Shown here: positions 18,077-26,820 of the stretch, in pieces
How positions within the stretch are numbered: the stretch's first letter is position 1
Layout: each line of letters begins with the position of its first letter
Assembly: GCA_002778785.1 (NCBI GenBank)
Contig: PEZS01000002.1
Location: forward strand, 103,126-167,125
Length of the DNA: 64,000 bases
Origin: Bdellovibrionales bacterium CG10_big_fil_rev_8_21_14_0_10_45_34
GTDB taxonomy: Bacteria > Bdellovibrionota > Bdellovibrionia > Bdellovibrionales > 1-14-0-10-45-34
Reading direction: 5' to 3'
Position numbers and translations under genes: made by a program
The notes under the pieces: model-generated
What the model saw: only the letters and a program-made list of their open reading frames with translations
What the model was told of the DNA's origin: nothing
Databases searched by the model: none

Positions 18077-18475
18077 TTAAGCAATTTGTTCGGGCTGGGA
18101 AGAAGAAGCACGATCCGCAATGTCGACGGCGACACCGAGGCTTTCAAACGCTATCGCCAGTGCTCTCTGATCCTTTAAATCAAGGTAATTCAAAACGTCC
18201 GTCACAGATCTGTTGGCTACCTCGTTAATCGTAACTACGGCTTTTTTACCACCGGCCGTTAAGGCCAGAAACTTTGATCTACCATCTGCCGGGTCATCAG
18301 AAACATTGATTAACTTATTCTCATGTAAAACATCGACCATACGACTTACTGAAAACTTATTTAGACGCAGCAACCGAGCAAGATCATTCGGCTTTAGTTT
18401 TCCAAAACGTCCTATATCGACCAATGCGCTACTTTGTGAAAGCGATAGGCCAATTCCATATGGATCCGACTTCAA
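18077..18475 (-). CDS. MarR-family transcriptional regulator
   Basis: Winged-helix regulator of the MarR family. The DNA-recognition helix region LARLLRLNKFSVSRMVDVL is followed by the wing DDPADGRSKFLALT. The first conventional start is a TTG at 18475, giving 132 residues, but the frame continues upstream for 17 codons reading IEAIREALRKFNRRAG, which looks like the normal first helix of MarR proteins. No ATG, GTG or TTG exists there; an ATT at 18526 lies seven bases after a TATAAA, so either an unusual start is used or the start codon has been lost. Divergent to a decayed FosA-like gene, with paired dyads between them. Confidence 0.82.
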   Translation of the reverse strand: MKSDPYGIGLSLSQSSALVDIGRFGKLKPNDLARLLRLNKFSVSRMVDVLHENKLINVSDDPADGRSKFLALTAGGKKAVVTINEVANRSVTDVLNYLDLKDQRALAIAFESLGVAVDIADRASSSQPEQIA

Positions 18476-18533
18476 GACTCCAGCCCTACGGTTAAACTTC
18501 CTCAGAGCTTCGCGTATCGCTTCAATATCAATC

Positions 18534-18575
18534 TTTATAGTTGCAAATTACAACTATCTGGTTGTATTAAGCAAC
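18534..18575. promoter_or_regulatory. Paired MarR-type operators and -10 box
   Basis: Two dyads with the same half-sites: AGTTG...CAACT at 18539-18555 and GTTG...CAAC at 18561-18575, with centres 21 bp apart (two helical turns). A minus-strand TATAAA (18534-18539) abuts the first. They lie in the divergent region between the marR-like gene and the FosA remnant, the expected place for autoregulation. Confidence 0.6.
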
Positions 18576-18597
18576 TAATTACTTGTTGGAGAATACG

Positions 18598-18868
18598 ATG
18601 ACGGGCCTCACAGACCCGACACGCTCCGCTCCCAGATTACACTCATTTCGCGTTCTCAGTAGCGCAGCGAGATTTCAAGGACTTGTCAGACCGAATTACA
18701 AATTCAGGCGCAAAGATTTGGAAAGACAATAAGTCTGAAGGCATCTCACTTTATTTCATGGATCCGGATGGTCATAAACTTGAAGTTCATGTCGGAGAAT
18801 GGAAGTCGCGCTTAGATGAATACAAACAGAATGCTAAGTATGAGCACATGACTTTCTTTTCCGAATGA
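18598..18868 (+). pseudogene. Decayed FosA-like glutathione transferase/glyoxalase-fold gene
   Basis: The C-terminal half of a FosA-type fosfomycin-resistance or related glyoxalase-superfamily protein is clear: DYTHFAFSVA (from 18635), then a segment like SGAKIWKDNKSEG, the metal-binding YFMDPDGHKLEVHVG and a short tail. An ATG at 18598 with GGAGA upstream begins MTGL, as FosA proteins do, but it is in a different frame, and about 60 codons of the N-terminal half are missing. The gene therefore seems to have suffered an internal deletion with frameshift. An ATG-less downstream frame from 18683 could only make a 61-residue fragment. Confidence 0.7.
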
Positions 18869-18881
18869 AAGTTCCATCCTA

Positions 18882-21557
18882 TTAGCACAGCTTTCGGAGT
18901 ACGTAGTGGAGTATGCCTTCATTTTTGAAGTACTCGAGCTCATCTAGTGTGTCGATACGGCAAAGCAGTTTTACGTTTTTCTTACTCCCGTTTTCGTAAG
19001 TGATCTCGCAATCAATTTGGCTGCGCGGCTTTAAACCACTGGCGATCCCTGCGATCCTTACAATCTCTTTACCTGTAAGATTTAAGCTCTTTCTCGTTTC
19101 CTCATTTTGAAAAACGAGCGGCAAAACTCCCATGCCTATCAAATTTGATCTGTGAATTCGCTCGAAGCTTTCTGCGATGACAGCCCGAACTCCCAGTAGT
19201 CTTGTTCCCTTAGCGGCCCAATCGCGCGACGAACCAGTTCCGTATTCTTTGCCCGCAAAAACAACCAGCGGTGTTTTTGTTTTTTGGTATTCCATGGCGA
19301 TATCGTAGATGGCCTTTACCTCATCACTCTGAAAGTGTTTTGTAAAACCACCTTCCTTTTCGGGATTCATCTCGTTGCGAAGGCGAATATTCGCAAACGT
19401 ACCACGCATCATGATTTCGTGATTCCCACGGCGAGCCCCATAAGAGTTAAAATCTCTCTGCTGAATTCCGTGCTGCTGTAGGTATTTGCCTGCCGGGCTA
19501 TCTAGTTTGATTGATCCCGCCGGAGAGATGTGATCTGTCGTTACCGAATCACCCAGTAAAGCGAGAATTCTTGCTCCTTCAATGTTACTAGGAGGTGCCG
19601 GCTGCTTCTTCATTCCTTCGAAATACGGAGGATGTTTCACATAGGTGCTCTTTTCATCCCAGCTATAGAGCTCTCCCCCACCAATGGCGATTTTCTGCCA
19701 TTGGATCGGACCTTTAAATACATCACTATAACGACTCGAAAACATTTCTGAAGTTAAACCCTCGTTAATCGCATCTTTTATTTCTTTATTTGATGGCCAG
19801 ATATCCTTCAAGAAAACATCTTTGCCGTCAGCACCTCTCCCTACGGGATCTTTTGACATATCGACATTGAGATCACCCGACAGGGCATACGCGACTACGA
19901 GTGGCGGTGAGGCCAAATAGTTGGCGCGTACGTGCGGATTAATTCTTCCTTCAAAATTGCGATTTCCAGAGAGCACTGAAGCCACAACAAGATTGTTCTT
20001 CTCAACAGACTTAGCAATTGGCTCGGGAAGTGGGCCTGAATTTCCTATACAAGTTGTGCAGCCATAACCTACTAACTGAAATCCCATAGCATCTAAATCT
20101 TCTGTCAGCCCGGCTTTGTTAAGATAATCAGTCACAGTTTGCGATCCGGGTGCTAATGAAGTCTTTACCCAAGGCTTTACTTTTAGTCCCAGTTTACGTG
20201 CTTTCCTTGCGACAAGACCTGCAGCCAACATAACCGACGGATTCGATGTGTTCGTGCAACTCGTAATTGCCGCAATTACAACACTTCCGTTTTTAAGTTT
20301 ATAATCAGCGCCGTCGACGTCGCACATTTTTTGTGTAAGGTCGGTATTTGAGGATCCAAGAATTTCAGGCAGTACTTTTTTAAATTCGGTGGTCACGTCT
20401 GTAAGGAGAACACGATCTTGAGGTCTCTTCGGCCCTGCCATCGACGGCTTAACTTCAGAAATATTTAAACTTAGGGTGTCTGAAAATATGGGCTCAATTT
20501 TTGAATCTCTCCATAGACCTTGTTCTTTTGCATAGGCTTCGGCAAGTGCCACTGTCTCTGGGCTTCTACCCGAAAACTTCAAGTAATTAATTGTCTCGTT
20601 ATCAATCGGAAAAAATCCGCAGGTAGCACCATATTCAGGCGCCATGTTAGCAATCGTAGCTCGATCTGGAAGACTCAGTCCATCAAGTCCCGGTCCGAAA
20701 AATTCCACAAACTTACCGACGACACCCTTTTTGCGAAGCATCTGAGTAACTAATAAAACTAAGTCCGTTGCCGTCACACCTTCTTGAAGTTTTCCTTCGA
20801 GACGAAAGCCAACAACATCAGGAATCAACATTGAGATAGGTTGCCCGAGCATGGCAGCTTCAGCCTCAATGCCACCTACTCCCCAACCGAGCACGGCCAG
20901 TCCATTCACCATGGTCGTGTGACTGTCTGTACCAACTACCGTATCCGGACAGGCAACAACACCATCAGAGCTGTTCATATGAGCCACGCAGCTTGCTAGA
21001 TATTCGAGGTTAACTTGGTGACATATTCCTGTGCCCGGCGGCACGACTCGAAAGTTTTCAAAAGACTTTTGGCCCCACTTCAAAAACTCATAGCGTTCTT
21101 GATTGCTTTCAAACTCTCTTTGCACGTTTTTCTCAAAAGCATCCTTCGTACCAAATGCGTCCACTGTGACAGAGTGATCAATGACAAGATCGACCTGATT
21201 GAGCGGATTAATTTTTTTCGGATCTCCGCCCAAGTCTTTCATGGCAGCTCGCATAGCGGCCAGGTCAACAACGGCAGGAACTCCCGTAAAATCCTGCATC
21301 AACACTCTTACGGGATGAAAGGCGATTTCACGATCACTGTGTTTGTTTTTCGTCCAGTCTTTAAAAGCTCCAATATCATCTTTCGAAACGCTCTGATTAT
21401 TTTCATGTCTCAAAAGGTTTTCTAAAAGTACCTTCAAACTCAGTGGAAGCTTTTCGATATCTTTCGCGAATGGTAAGGAGTTTAAATGATAATAGGTGTA
21501 AGATCGCGATCCCACTTTGAGCTGTTTTTTTGTCTTAAAGCTGTCCACTGTACTCAT
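18882..21557 (-). CDS. acnA: Aconitate hydratase A
   Basis: Aconitase of the AcnA/IRP1 type, converting citrate to isocitrate with a [4Fe-4S] cluster. The start at ATG 21557 has GGAGG five bases upstream and gives 891 residues, the length of E. coli AcnA; the frame is open further up but without similarity. Cluster ligands are in AITSCTNTSNP and GYGCTTCIGNSG. Other blocks are TVVGTDSHTTMVNGL, GDSVTTDHISPAGS and the C-terminal swivelling domain with EYGTGSSRDWAAKG. A 19-bp dyad lies just upstream and may be a regulatory site. It belongs with fumC to the citric acid cycle. Confidence 0.96.
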   Translation of the reverse strand: MSTVDSFKTKKQLKVGSRSYTYYHLNSLPFAKDIEKLPLSLKVLLENLLRHENNQSVSKDDIGAFKDWTKNKHSDREIAFHPVRVLMQDFTGVPAVVDLAAMRAAMKDLGGDPKKINPLNQVDLVIDHSVTVDAFGTKDAFEKNVQREFESNQERYEFLKWGQKSFENFRVVPPGTGICHQVNLEYLASCVAHMNSSDGVVACPDTVVGTDSHTTMVNGLAVLGWGVGGIEAEAAMLGQPISMLIPDVVGFRLEGKLQEGVTATDLVLLVTQMLRKKGVVGKFVEFFGPGLDGLSLPDRATIANMAPEYGATCGFFPIDNETINYLKFSGRSPETVALAEAYAKEQGLWRDSKIEPIFSDTLSLNISEVKPSMAGPKRPQDRVLLTDVTTEFKKVLPEILGSSNTDLTQKMCDVDGADYKLKNGSVVIAAITSCTNTSNPSVMLAAGLVARKARKLGLKVKPWVKTSLAPGSQTVTDYLNKAGLTEDLDAMGFQLVGYGCTTCIGNSGPLPEPIAKSVEKNNLVVASVLSGNRNFEGRINPHVRANYLASPPLVVAYALSGDLNVDMSKDPVGRGADGKDVFLKDIWPSNKEIKDAINEGLTSEMFSSRYSDVFKGPIQWQKIAIGGGELYSWDEKSTYVKHPPYFEGMKKQPAPPSNIEGARILALLGDSVTTDHISPAGSIKLDSPAGKYLQQHGIQQRDFNSYGARRGNHEIMMRGTFANIRLRNEMNPEKEGGFTKHFQSDEVKAIYDIAMEYQKTKTPLVVFAGKEYGTGSSRDWAAKGTRLLGVRAVIAESFERIHRSNLIGMGVLPLVFQNEETRKSLNLTGKEIVRIAGIASGLKPRSQIDCEITYENGSKKNVKLLCRIDTLDELEYFKNEGILHYVLRKLC

Positions 21558-21604
21558 GAGAACCTCCAGAAAATGGTTCTGGCACAATGAAAAGATCATC
21601 TCTA

Positions 21605-21623
21605 CCTAGCAGTAACTGCTAGG
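21605..21623. promoter_or_regulatory. 19-bp dyad upstream of acnA
   Basis: Perfect inverted repeat CCTAGCAGT-A-ACTGCTAGG, 47 bases upstream of the acnA start codon and not followed by a T-tract on either strand. Its position fits an operator or an untranslated-leader hairpin for aconitase rather than a terminator of the gene beyond. Confidence 0.5.
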
Positions 21624-21739
21624 CGCCGATGAACGCTGTATGGGCAAATCTTTTTGATGAACCTACACAGTAGAAAATCTCTTTACAACGTTCCAGGATT
21701 CACTTTTACGCTACTCTTCAATTTATGAATGAGCAAGTA

Positions 21740-22711
21740 TCAGCGGATGAGATCTTTGACGACTTCTGCTGCGCAAACAAGCCCAAAGGTGCCAGTAACG
21801 AACCCGGCAGTTCCCATTATAAGGTTTCGGCTGTCGCACGAAAAAAACGGATTGGCCCCTTGGGGGCAAACACATTTAAACCCCTGACCATTGTCGTATT
21901 TCAGTTCTTCTGGCCAAGTAGCCTCCTCAACCGAATACACTGCCTTAACGCCAAACTTTCCTTTTCGAGGAAAGTCGTACTTTTGCCTCAAAATTTTTCG
22001 AACGCTTTTGGCAAGAGGGTCAACCGTGGTTTGCGATAGGTCGCTCACTTTTATGTTAGTTGGGTCTAGTCTGCCACCTGAGCCTGTTGAGGACACGACA
22101 GGTATCTCGCGCTTAAAGCACTCAGCAATGAGGTGACATTTCGAAGTGACACTATCGATGGCGTCCACAACGTAATCTGGTCTTTGAGCCAATATTTTTT
22201 CGGAAGTGTCCTCGTTGTAGAACTCCACAAGAACATCTACCTCTCCTTGAGGATTAATTTTGCGAAGTCGCTCTGCCAAAACCTCTGCTTTCTTTTTACC
22301 AACAGTGCCGGTGAGACTGTGAATTTGGCGGTTGAAGTTCGTGATGCAAATATCGTCAAAATCTACGATGGTTAGGTGCCCTACCCCACTGCGCATAAGT
22401 GCCTCTGCAGCCCACGATCCAACACCTCCTAAGCCAACAACCATTACGTGTGAGCCAAGAAGTTTTTTTATTTTTGCATCGCCAATGAGCCTACCAAGGC
22501 GGTCAAATCGCCGGTGAAGTCGATAAGTTTCAAATGCCTGATCCATAGGCACTTCGACTCCCTGCTCAGGTTGTGCAGATGGCATTGGGGCAGCCTTGAC
22601 GTCGACACTACGGCCTAGATCGCGCTCAAATAATTCGGCGCCAATTGTCGTGGTCGCGGATTGCGCAGGAGAAAGTTCTGACAGGTTTTGCATAGAAATG
22701 TTATGTAACAT
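21740..22711 (-). CDS. tcdA: tRNA threonylcarbamoyladenosine dehydratase (TcdA-like)
   Basis: E1-like ThiF/MoeB-superfamily enzyme that cyclises t6A at tRNA position 37. The nucleotide-binding motif GLGGVGSWAAEAL is preceded by the RFDRLGRLIG block typical of the TcdA/CsdL branch and followed by DFDDICITNFNRQ and DAIDSVTSKC. FKCVCPQGANPF and the final hydrophobic segment complete it. The first 60 residues, before the conserved domain, are low in structure; the true start could be the ATG at 22693 or the one at 22546 (MDQAFETYRLHRRF). It is upstream of acnA on the same strand with 182 bp between. Confidence 0.88.
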   Translation of the reverse strand: MLHNISMQNLSELSPAQSATTTIGAELFERDLGRSVDVKAAPMPSAQPEQGVEVPMDQAFETYRLHRRFDRLGRLIGDAKIKKLLGSHVMVVGLGGVGSWAAEALMRSGVGHLTIVDFDDICITNFNRQIHSLTGTVGKKKAEVLAERLRKINPQGEVDVLVEFYNEDTSEKILAQRPDYVVDAIDSVTSKCHLIAECFKREIPVVSSTGSGGRLDPTNIKVSDLSQTTVDPLAKSVRKILRQKYDFPRKGKFGVKAVYSVEEATWPEELKYDNGQGFKCVCPQGANPFFSCDSRNLIMGTAGFVTGTFGLVCAAEVVKDLIR

Positions 22712-22783
22712 TCCCCGAGACGAAACTCCAGCTGAAGTTGACCGAAAGTGTGATTGTGAACTTCATGGTGGACTGGTTGATGG

Positions 22784-23725
22784 CTACTGAATGCTCTTTT
22801 TAGAAAAAAGTGACTCTAGCGCCTGTGCCGAGTAACCAAGAACTTCTTCTTCTGATAGGCCCAGTGCCGACCCGGCAGCTTTAGCTACCCGAAACAAAGT
22901 TTTTGGGTCGTAATCCCCTAGGCCTTCCCCAGAGAAATCCGTCTCCACGAGCATCCTCGCCGGATTTACTTCTTTTAGCGCAGCCGCAAGCTCTAGCCGA
23001 GATTTCTTAAGAATGGACGGTCCAAAACTGACCAAAAGCCCTCTTCTTTGAAACTCATATATCCATTCTCGCTTGGCAGGACACGAATGAACTATGCCCA
23101 AAACATCATTTCTTTTCGATGATTTTAGTGTGGCAGTGGCAAGCTCTGCGGTACTATTCGGAGGATTTTCGTATCTTTCTGGCGCAATCCGATATTTAAC
23201 TTTCGGATCTCTATTGAGCAGGTCACATGTCTGAGTCACTTGGCACTTCGTCTCATCAATTGCTTTTAGTGCGGGCTCAAGCGCTTTGACGATATGAAGT
23301 ACCGCGGGTTTTTGATACTTCTGAGCAAGCTCTAGCTGTTCGGCAAAAAGCTCGAACTGCAAAGCTTTGAGGTAATCTTTATCAATTGGCCCTTTATTTC
23401 CCGCCAGCTTTTCGATGTAGAAATAATCAAGACCACATTCGCCGAGTGCATCCGCCTGGGGGAGCATTTCTGCAAGCAACTGGATGGCTTCTTTTGATTT
23501 GTCAGGATTATCCGCTATCCACCAAGGATGTAGGCCAAAGGAATTTTTTAACTTACCTTGAAAACTCAATTTTAACGTTAGCTGTCTCTGCCAATCCGCA
23601 GGATCGTAGCCTCCTGCAAAGAAGTGCGTTAACCCTTCAGCTTCACATCTACTAAGAAAGACTGATAAGTCTTCCTGGCCGCGACGTGGAATATGAAAAT
23701 GCGCATCCCAATAAGATCGCTGCAT
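22784..23725 (-). CDS. TatD-family hydrolase
   Basis: Metal-dependent hydrolase/deoxyribonuclease of the TatD family. It has the N-terminal WDAHFHIP (D-x-H-x-H variant), GLHPWWI, LGECGLDYFY, a histidine in VLHIVKAL and the final aspartate in VETDFSGEG, all at expected spacing in a 313-residue chain. It is longer than typical TatD (about 260), with an insertion around residues 175-205. These enzymes act on 3' ends of DNA or on other esters; the substrate is unknown. It lies 72 bp upstream of tcdA and is divergent from the next plus-strand operon. Confidence 0.87.
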   Translation of the reverse strand: MQRSYWDAHFHIPRRGQEDLSVFLSRCEAEGLTHFFAGGYDPADWQRQLTLKLSFQGKLKNSFGLHPWWIADNPDKSKEAIQLLAEMLPQADALGECGLDYFYIEKLAGNKGPIDKDYLKALQFELFAEQLELAQKYQKPAVLHIVKALEPALKAIDETKCQVTQTCDLLNRDPKVKYRIAPERYENPPNSTAELATATLKSSKRNDVLGIVHSCPAKREWIYEFQRRGLLVSFGPSILKKSRLELAAALKEVNPARMLVETDFSGEGLGDYDPKTLFRVAKAAGSALGLSEEEVLGYSAQALESLFSKKSIQ

Positions 23726-23812
23726 ATCCGCAAGGCCTCCTCTATGCCTAACTTAAATATAATAATTTATAAATAGCGTTAATTAATACTTACAATTGGT
23801 ATCGGAGTTGGA

Positions 23813-23828
23813 CTGATATATATATCAG
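23813..23828. promoter_or_regulatory. 16-bp perfect palindrome in divergent region
   Basis: CTGATATATATATCAG lies in the 183-bp gap between tatD (minus) and the cyclase operon (plus), 80 bases upstream of the first start. The surrounding DNA is very A+T rich. It could be an operator for the cyclase operon; no protein can be named. Confidence 0.4.
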
Positions 23829-23908
23829 CTCTTCCAAGACGAAAGTTGGGCGATTCAAGAGAATTTACTGTTTTACCGAAACCGAACTGAAGAACTAGGG
23901 GTGACAAC

Positions 23909-24514
23909 ATGGCAAAGCTTCGAGTGATTAAAGAGCGTTCACAAAATTTGTACGTCGAAAATGACTTAAGAGGGTTAGGCCCCGACCACCTCCTCACTCA
24001 CTCAGAAAGCTTCGCGTTTTTAGCCGTCAAAACTCACGACTCCAAGGTTATTCATGAGGCAGCCGGGCATTTTCAATGCCTAGTAAGTCATAAACAAAAC
24101 GAACAAATTGTTCTCAGATTAGAAAACAGCAATGGCTTAAAACCAGATCTGCTATCACTTTTTGCCACTGGAATCTATATATCTAGTAAGGCGCCCGAGT
24201 CCTACCTACTTGTTTCAGAAGCAAGAGTGCTCGCGGCGATTCTGAAAGATAGACTAAATGTCTCTAGTGGCACAAAGAACTCTGTAGAAGATATGAAGGA
24301 CTTCGCTCTCAGCCAAGCCTGTAAAGATTGGCAGCCTGACAAAGGCGTATTAGGACTTTGTGGGCTCACACAATGGACGCTGAATCACGCAGGTTTTCCG
24401 CTCACACCTACTGAAGCTCTCCTCTACTTTGGTGAATCTGACATTCGAGATGTTCGTGAATACTGGTTATCACTGACTCAATCGAATGCTTTTTGGGCAG
24501 AGAAGGTAGGTTGA
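23909..24514 (+). CDS. Hypothetical protein (201 aa), first gene of cyclase operon
   Basis: Not recognised. The 201-residue product is soluble and of mixed composition. Two halves are visible: about residues 1-95, beta-rich, and about residues 100-200, helical, with two cysteines near 148-160. No signal peptide or known catalytic motif. The next gene starts one base after its stop and the third overlaps the second, so this is a tight operon with an acyltransferase-like protein and a membrane nucleotide cyclase. Confidence 0.65.
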   Translation: MAKLRVIKERSQNLYVENDLRGLGPDHLLTHSESFAFLAVKTHDSKVIHEAAGHFQCLVSHKQNEQIVLRLENSNGLKPDLLSLFATGIYISSKAPESYLLVSEARVLAAILKDRLNVSSGTKNSVEDMKDFALSQACKDWQPDKGVLGLCGLTQWTLNHAGFPLTPTEALLYFGESDIRDVREYWLSLTQSNAFWAEKVG

Positions 24515-24515
24515 T

Positions 24516-25409
24516 ATGTTGAACACTCTGCCTGCTCTTTTGCTGACTATTTTGTGGGGCACTTCTTTCGCTGTATCGTCCACACCAATACTCATGTTTG
24601 AAAATGAAATACTACCGATTCGCTTTTTTTCAGTCTCTCTCGTTCCAATGATATTTACTGTAACGTTTGTGACGTTGGCCGGGCTTCTGAGTCAATTCTC
24701 ACAAAAAGGAATTATTCGGGGAAAGTTCCCAAGAGAGGCCCTACACCCGGTTTACCTACAAAGAAGAATTTACGGGATGATGTGGACTCAGGTTTACTAT
24801 TTTAAGCCCCTTTATGCCGTGGTGCTTGCGATCCCCTTTTTTAAAACCTACGTATTGAGACTCTTTGGTTACAGAGGTGACACGGATTTTGTATTGTACC
24901 CAGATACATGGATCAGAGACCTCCCAATCCTTAAGGTCGGATCGGGCGCCTACTTGTCTAATAAGTCGACTATCGGCACAAACATATGTCTGACCGACGG
25001 CTCTGTGCTGGTTGATCGCGTGATACTTGAGCAAAAGTCTTTAGTCGGCCATTTAGCGATGGTTGCCCCAGGCGTTAAACTTGGCCCCTCAGCAGAAGTT
25101 GGAGTGGGCTGCGCCATTGGAATAAGAGTGAGAATGGCGGAAGGTGCAAAGGTCAACCCTTCCTGTACTCTGAATCACGGCTCTATAATAGGAAGCCACT
25201 CAGAAATAGGCACTTACGCCAACGTCGGCCTTCGCACAGAGGTAGGCCCTGGGCTCAAAGTTCCCTCGGGAACGGTGCTGCCCCCCGGGATGGTCTTTCA
25301 AACTCAGCAAGATGTGGACAGAATTGTCGAGAGCCAACGCTTGGATCTTTTCAATCAAAAAGAAAGTTTAGCACAAATATTACAAAGAACCCTGGAACAT
25401 GTTTCTTGA
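24516..25409 (+). CDS. Left-handed beta-helix acyltransferase-like membrane protein
   Basis: Residues 1-65 contain two hydrophobic segments and 85-120 another (YFKPLYAVVLAIPFF). From about residue 140 to 260 the chain has hexapeptide-type repeats such as IGTNICL, VGHLAMVAPGVKLGPSAEVG, IGIRVRM, IGSHSEIG and YANVGLRTEVG, the left-handed beta-helix of bacterial acyl- or acetyltransferases. The fold and the membrane half recall the C-terminal acyltransferase-like part of some NRPS-associated (Pls/PosA/gfo-type) proteins. The acceptor is unknown. It overlaps the cyclase gene by 11 bases. Confidence 0.75.
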   Translation: MLNTLPALLLTILWGTSFAVSSTPILMFENEILPIRFFSVSLVPMIFTVTFVTLAGLLSQFSQKGIIRGKFPREALHPVYLQRRIYGMMWTQVYYFKPLYAVVLAIPFFKTYVLRLFGYRGDTDFVLYPDTWIRDLPILKVGSGAYLSNKSTIGTNICLTDGSVLVDRVILEQKSLVGHLAMVAPGVKLGPSAEVGVGCAIGIRVRMAEGAKVNPSCTLNHGSIIGSHSEIGTYANVGLRTEVGPGLKVPSGTVLPPGMVFQTQQDVDRIVESQRLDLFNQKESLAQILQRTLEHVS

Positions 25410-26820
25410 AAACCTAAAGGGGCAACTCAATTCTGAAGAGCTCAAACAAGTTGAGCTAAAAATTCTTAAGGGCGCGGTTGATCGCGCTAAGCTTCTAAGT
25501 TTGGTATTTGCTTTAAGTTTTTTTGTTTATGGGTTTACAAGTTTAGAGTTCATCAAGCAATTTGATTCTAATGCCACTCTTCTTAACAATGTGTTGCCTA
25601 GGTTCGTAACAAATACATTGCCCTTCCTACTACTGGCGTACTGGTTTCGCAATCACGAGTCTCGCGTTCGATTCAAAGTGATCGCTTGGATTATTTTACT
25701 GCCCCTCATTTTTAGCGCGGCCGCCATGGTAAATGTGTGGCCGACAATGTTTAACGGTAAGTCTGAAATCTTTCTCTACGTTCACGCCGCCAATGCCCAG
25801 ATTATAGCTATGAGTCTGCTAATTACAGCCGCCCCCCTCAAATACCTACTTGGACAAATCGTCGCGATTTGCGTGTTGTTCCTAGCTCCCATTGCATGGT
25901 TACTTGGCAGGCACAATCAAAATGTATTGCTGGATATGTTCTCAGGCGATATGGCCATATTTATAATATGTACCGCCTATGCTACGAACCTCACCTATCG
26001 ACTTCGTCATAAGCTGGCATGCATGGATGTCATGATGAAGAAGAAAGCAGCTCCCTTTCTTGGTGCCACACTAACAAGTGCCATTTACGACCAAAAGGAT
26101 GAGTTGCTCCGCGATCGAATGGTACCTGCTGTCGTAGTCATGATCGATATAAGAAGCTACACGGAATTTGTAAAATCCAATGATGAAACTCTTGTGCAAA
26201 GCTTTATGGAGGCTTATCACACTCTCGTTCAAAGAACCGTCGGAGAGCACAAAGGCTGTTGTCACAAGTCTAATGGCGATGGGCACATGATTTCTTTTGG
26301 TGCTATGGATTTAGACGTTGATCTGTCTGACATACCCGGCATAGAGGGCGAAGCTGAAGCGGCAAGCTTCAATCGTGCGAAAACTTACACCCAACGCGCG
26401 CTCGAGAGCATAACAAAGTTGGCATTCAGCTTTGAAGACTTAAAAGAACAGTTTGATATTCTCGATTCAATAAGCTTGGGTGTGGGGATTGCCTTTGGAG
26501 AAGTCAAAGTCGGAGTTTTAGGCGACGATGAATTTAAAAAAGAGCTCGATATTAATGGCAGATGCATAATTCGCGCGGCAAGATTGGAAGCGTACTCTAA
26601 GATCATTCGCAACGAGCTAGCTCCAGATAGGTCTGTTGCTGTTTTAGGCCCTGAACTTGAACCATTTATTGATAGTGAATTGAGAATGTTCCAACATTGG
26701 CAGACTACGCTTCCTCAAAAGAAAGTCCCAAACTTCCATGAACTTGAACACGTTCTCTATCACGTATTCCGCAACTCTTCAGAGCGCAGAAAACACATTG
26801 TCAAATTGCGCGCTAGTTAA
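25399..26820 (+). CDS. Membrane class III adenylate/guanylate cyclase
   Basis: About six hydrophobic segments in residues 25-215 form an N-terminal membrane sensor, followed by a class III cyclase homology domain (about 235-460). The first metal-binding aspartate is in VMIDIRSYTEF and the second in KSNGDGHMISFGA. The segment LDINGRCIIRAARLEAYSK carries the Asn and Arg of the transition-state loop. The domain thus looks catalytically complete, and the product is probably cAMP, though substrate-specifying residues cannot be judged by eye. It is the third gene of a tight operon; its stop abuts the stop of the convergent gene with no gap. Confidence 0.85.
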   Translation: MFLENLKGQLNSEELKQVELKILKGAVDRAKLLSLVFALSFFVYGFTSLEFIKQFDSNATLLNNVLPRFVTNTLPFLLLAYWFRNHESRVRFKVIAWIILLPLIFSAAAMVNVWPTMFNGKSEIFLYVHAANAQIIAMSLLITAAPLKYLLGQIVAICVLFLAPIAWLLGRHNQNVLLDMFSGDMAIFIICTAYATNLTYRLRHKLACMDVMMKKKAAPFLGATLTSAIYDQKDELLRDRMVPAVVVMIDIRSYTEFVKSNDETLVQSFMEAYHTLVQRTVGEHKGCCHKSNGDGHMISFGAMDLDVDLSDIPGIEGEAEAASFNRAKTYTQRALESITKLAFSFEDLKEQFDILDSISLGVGIAFGEVKVGVLGDDEFKKELDINGRCIIRAARLEAYSKIIRNELAPDRSVAVLGPELEPFIDSELRMFQHWQTTLPQKKVPNFHELEHVLYHVFRNSSERRKHIVKLRAS

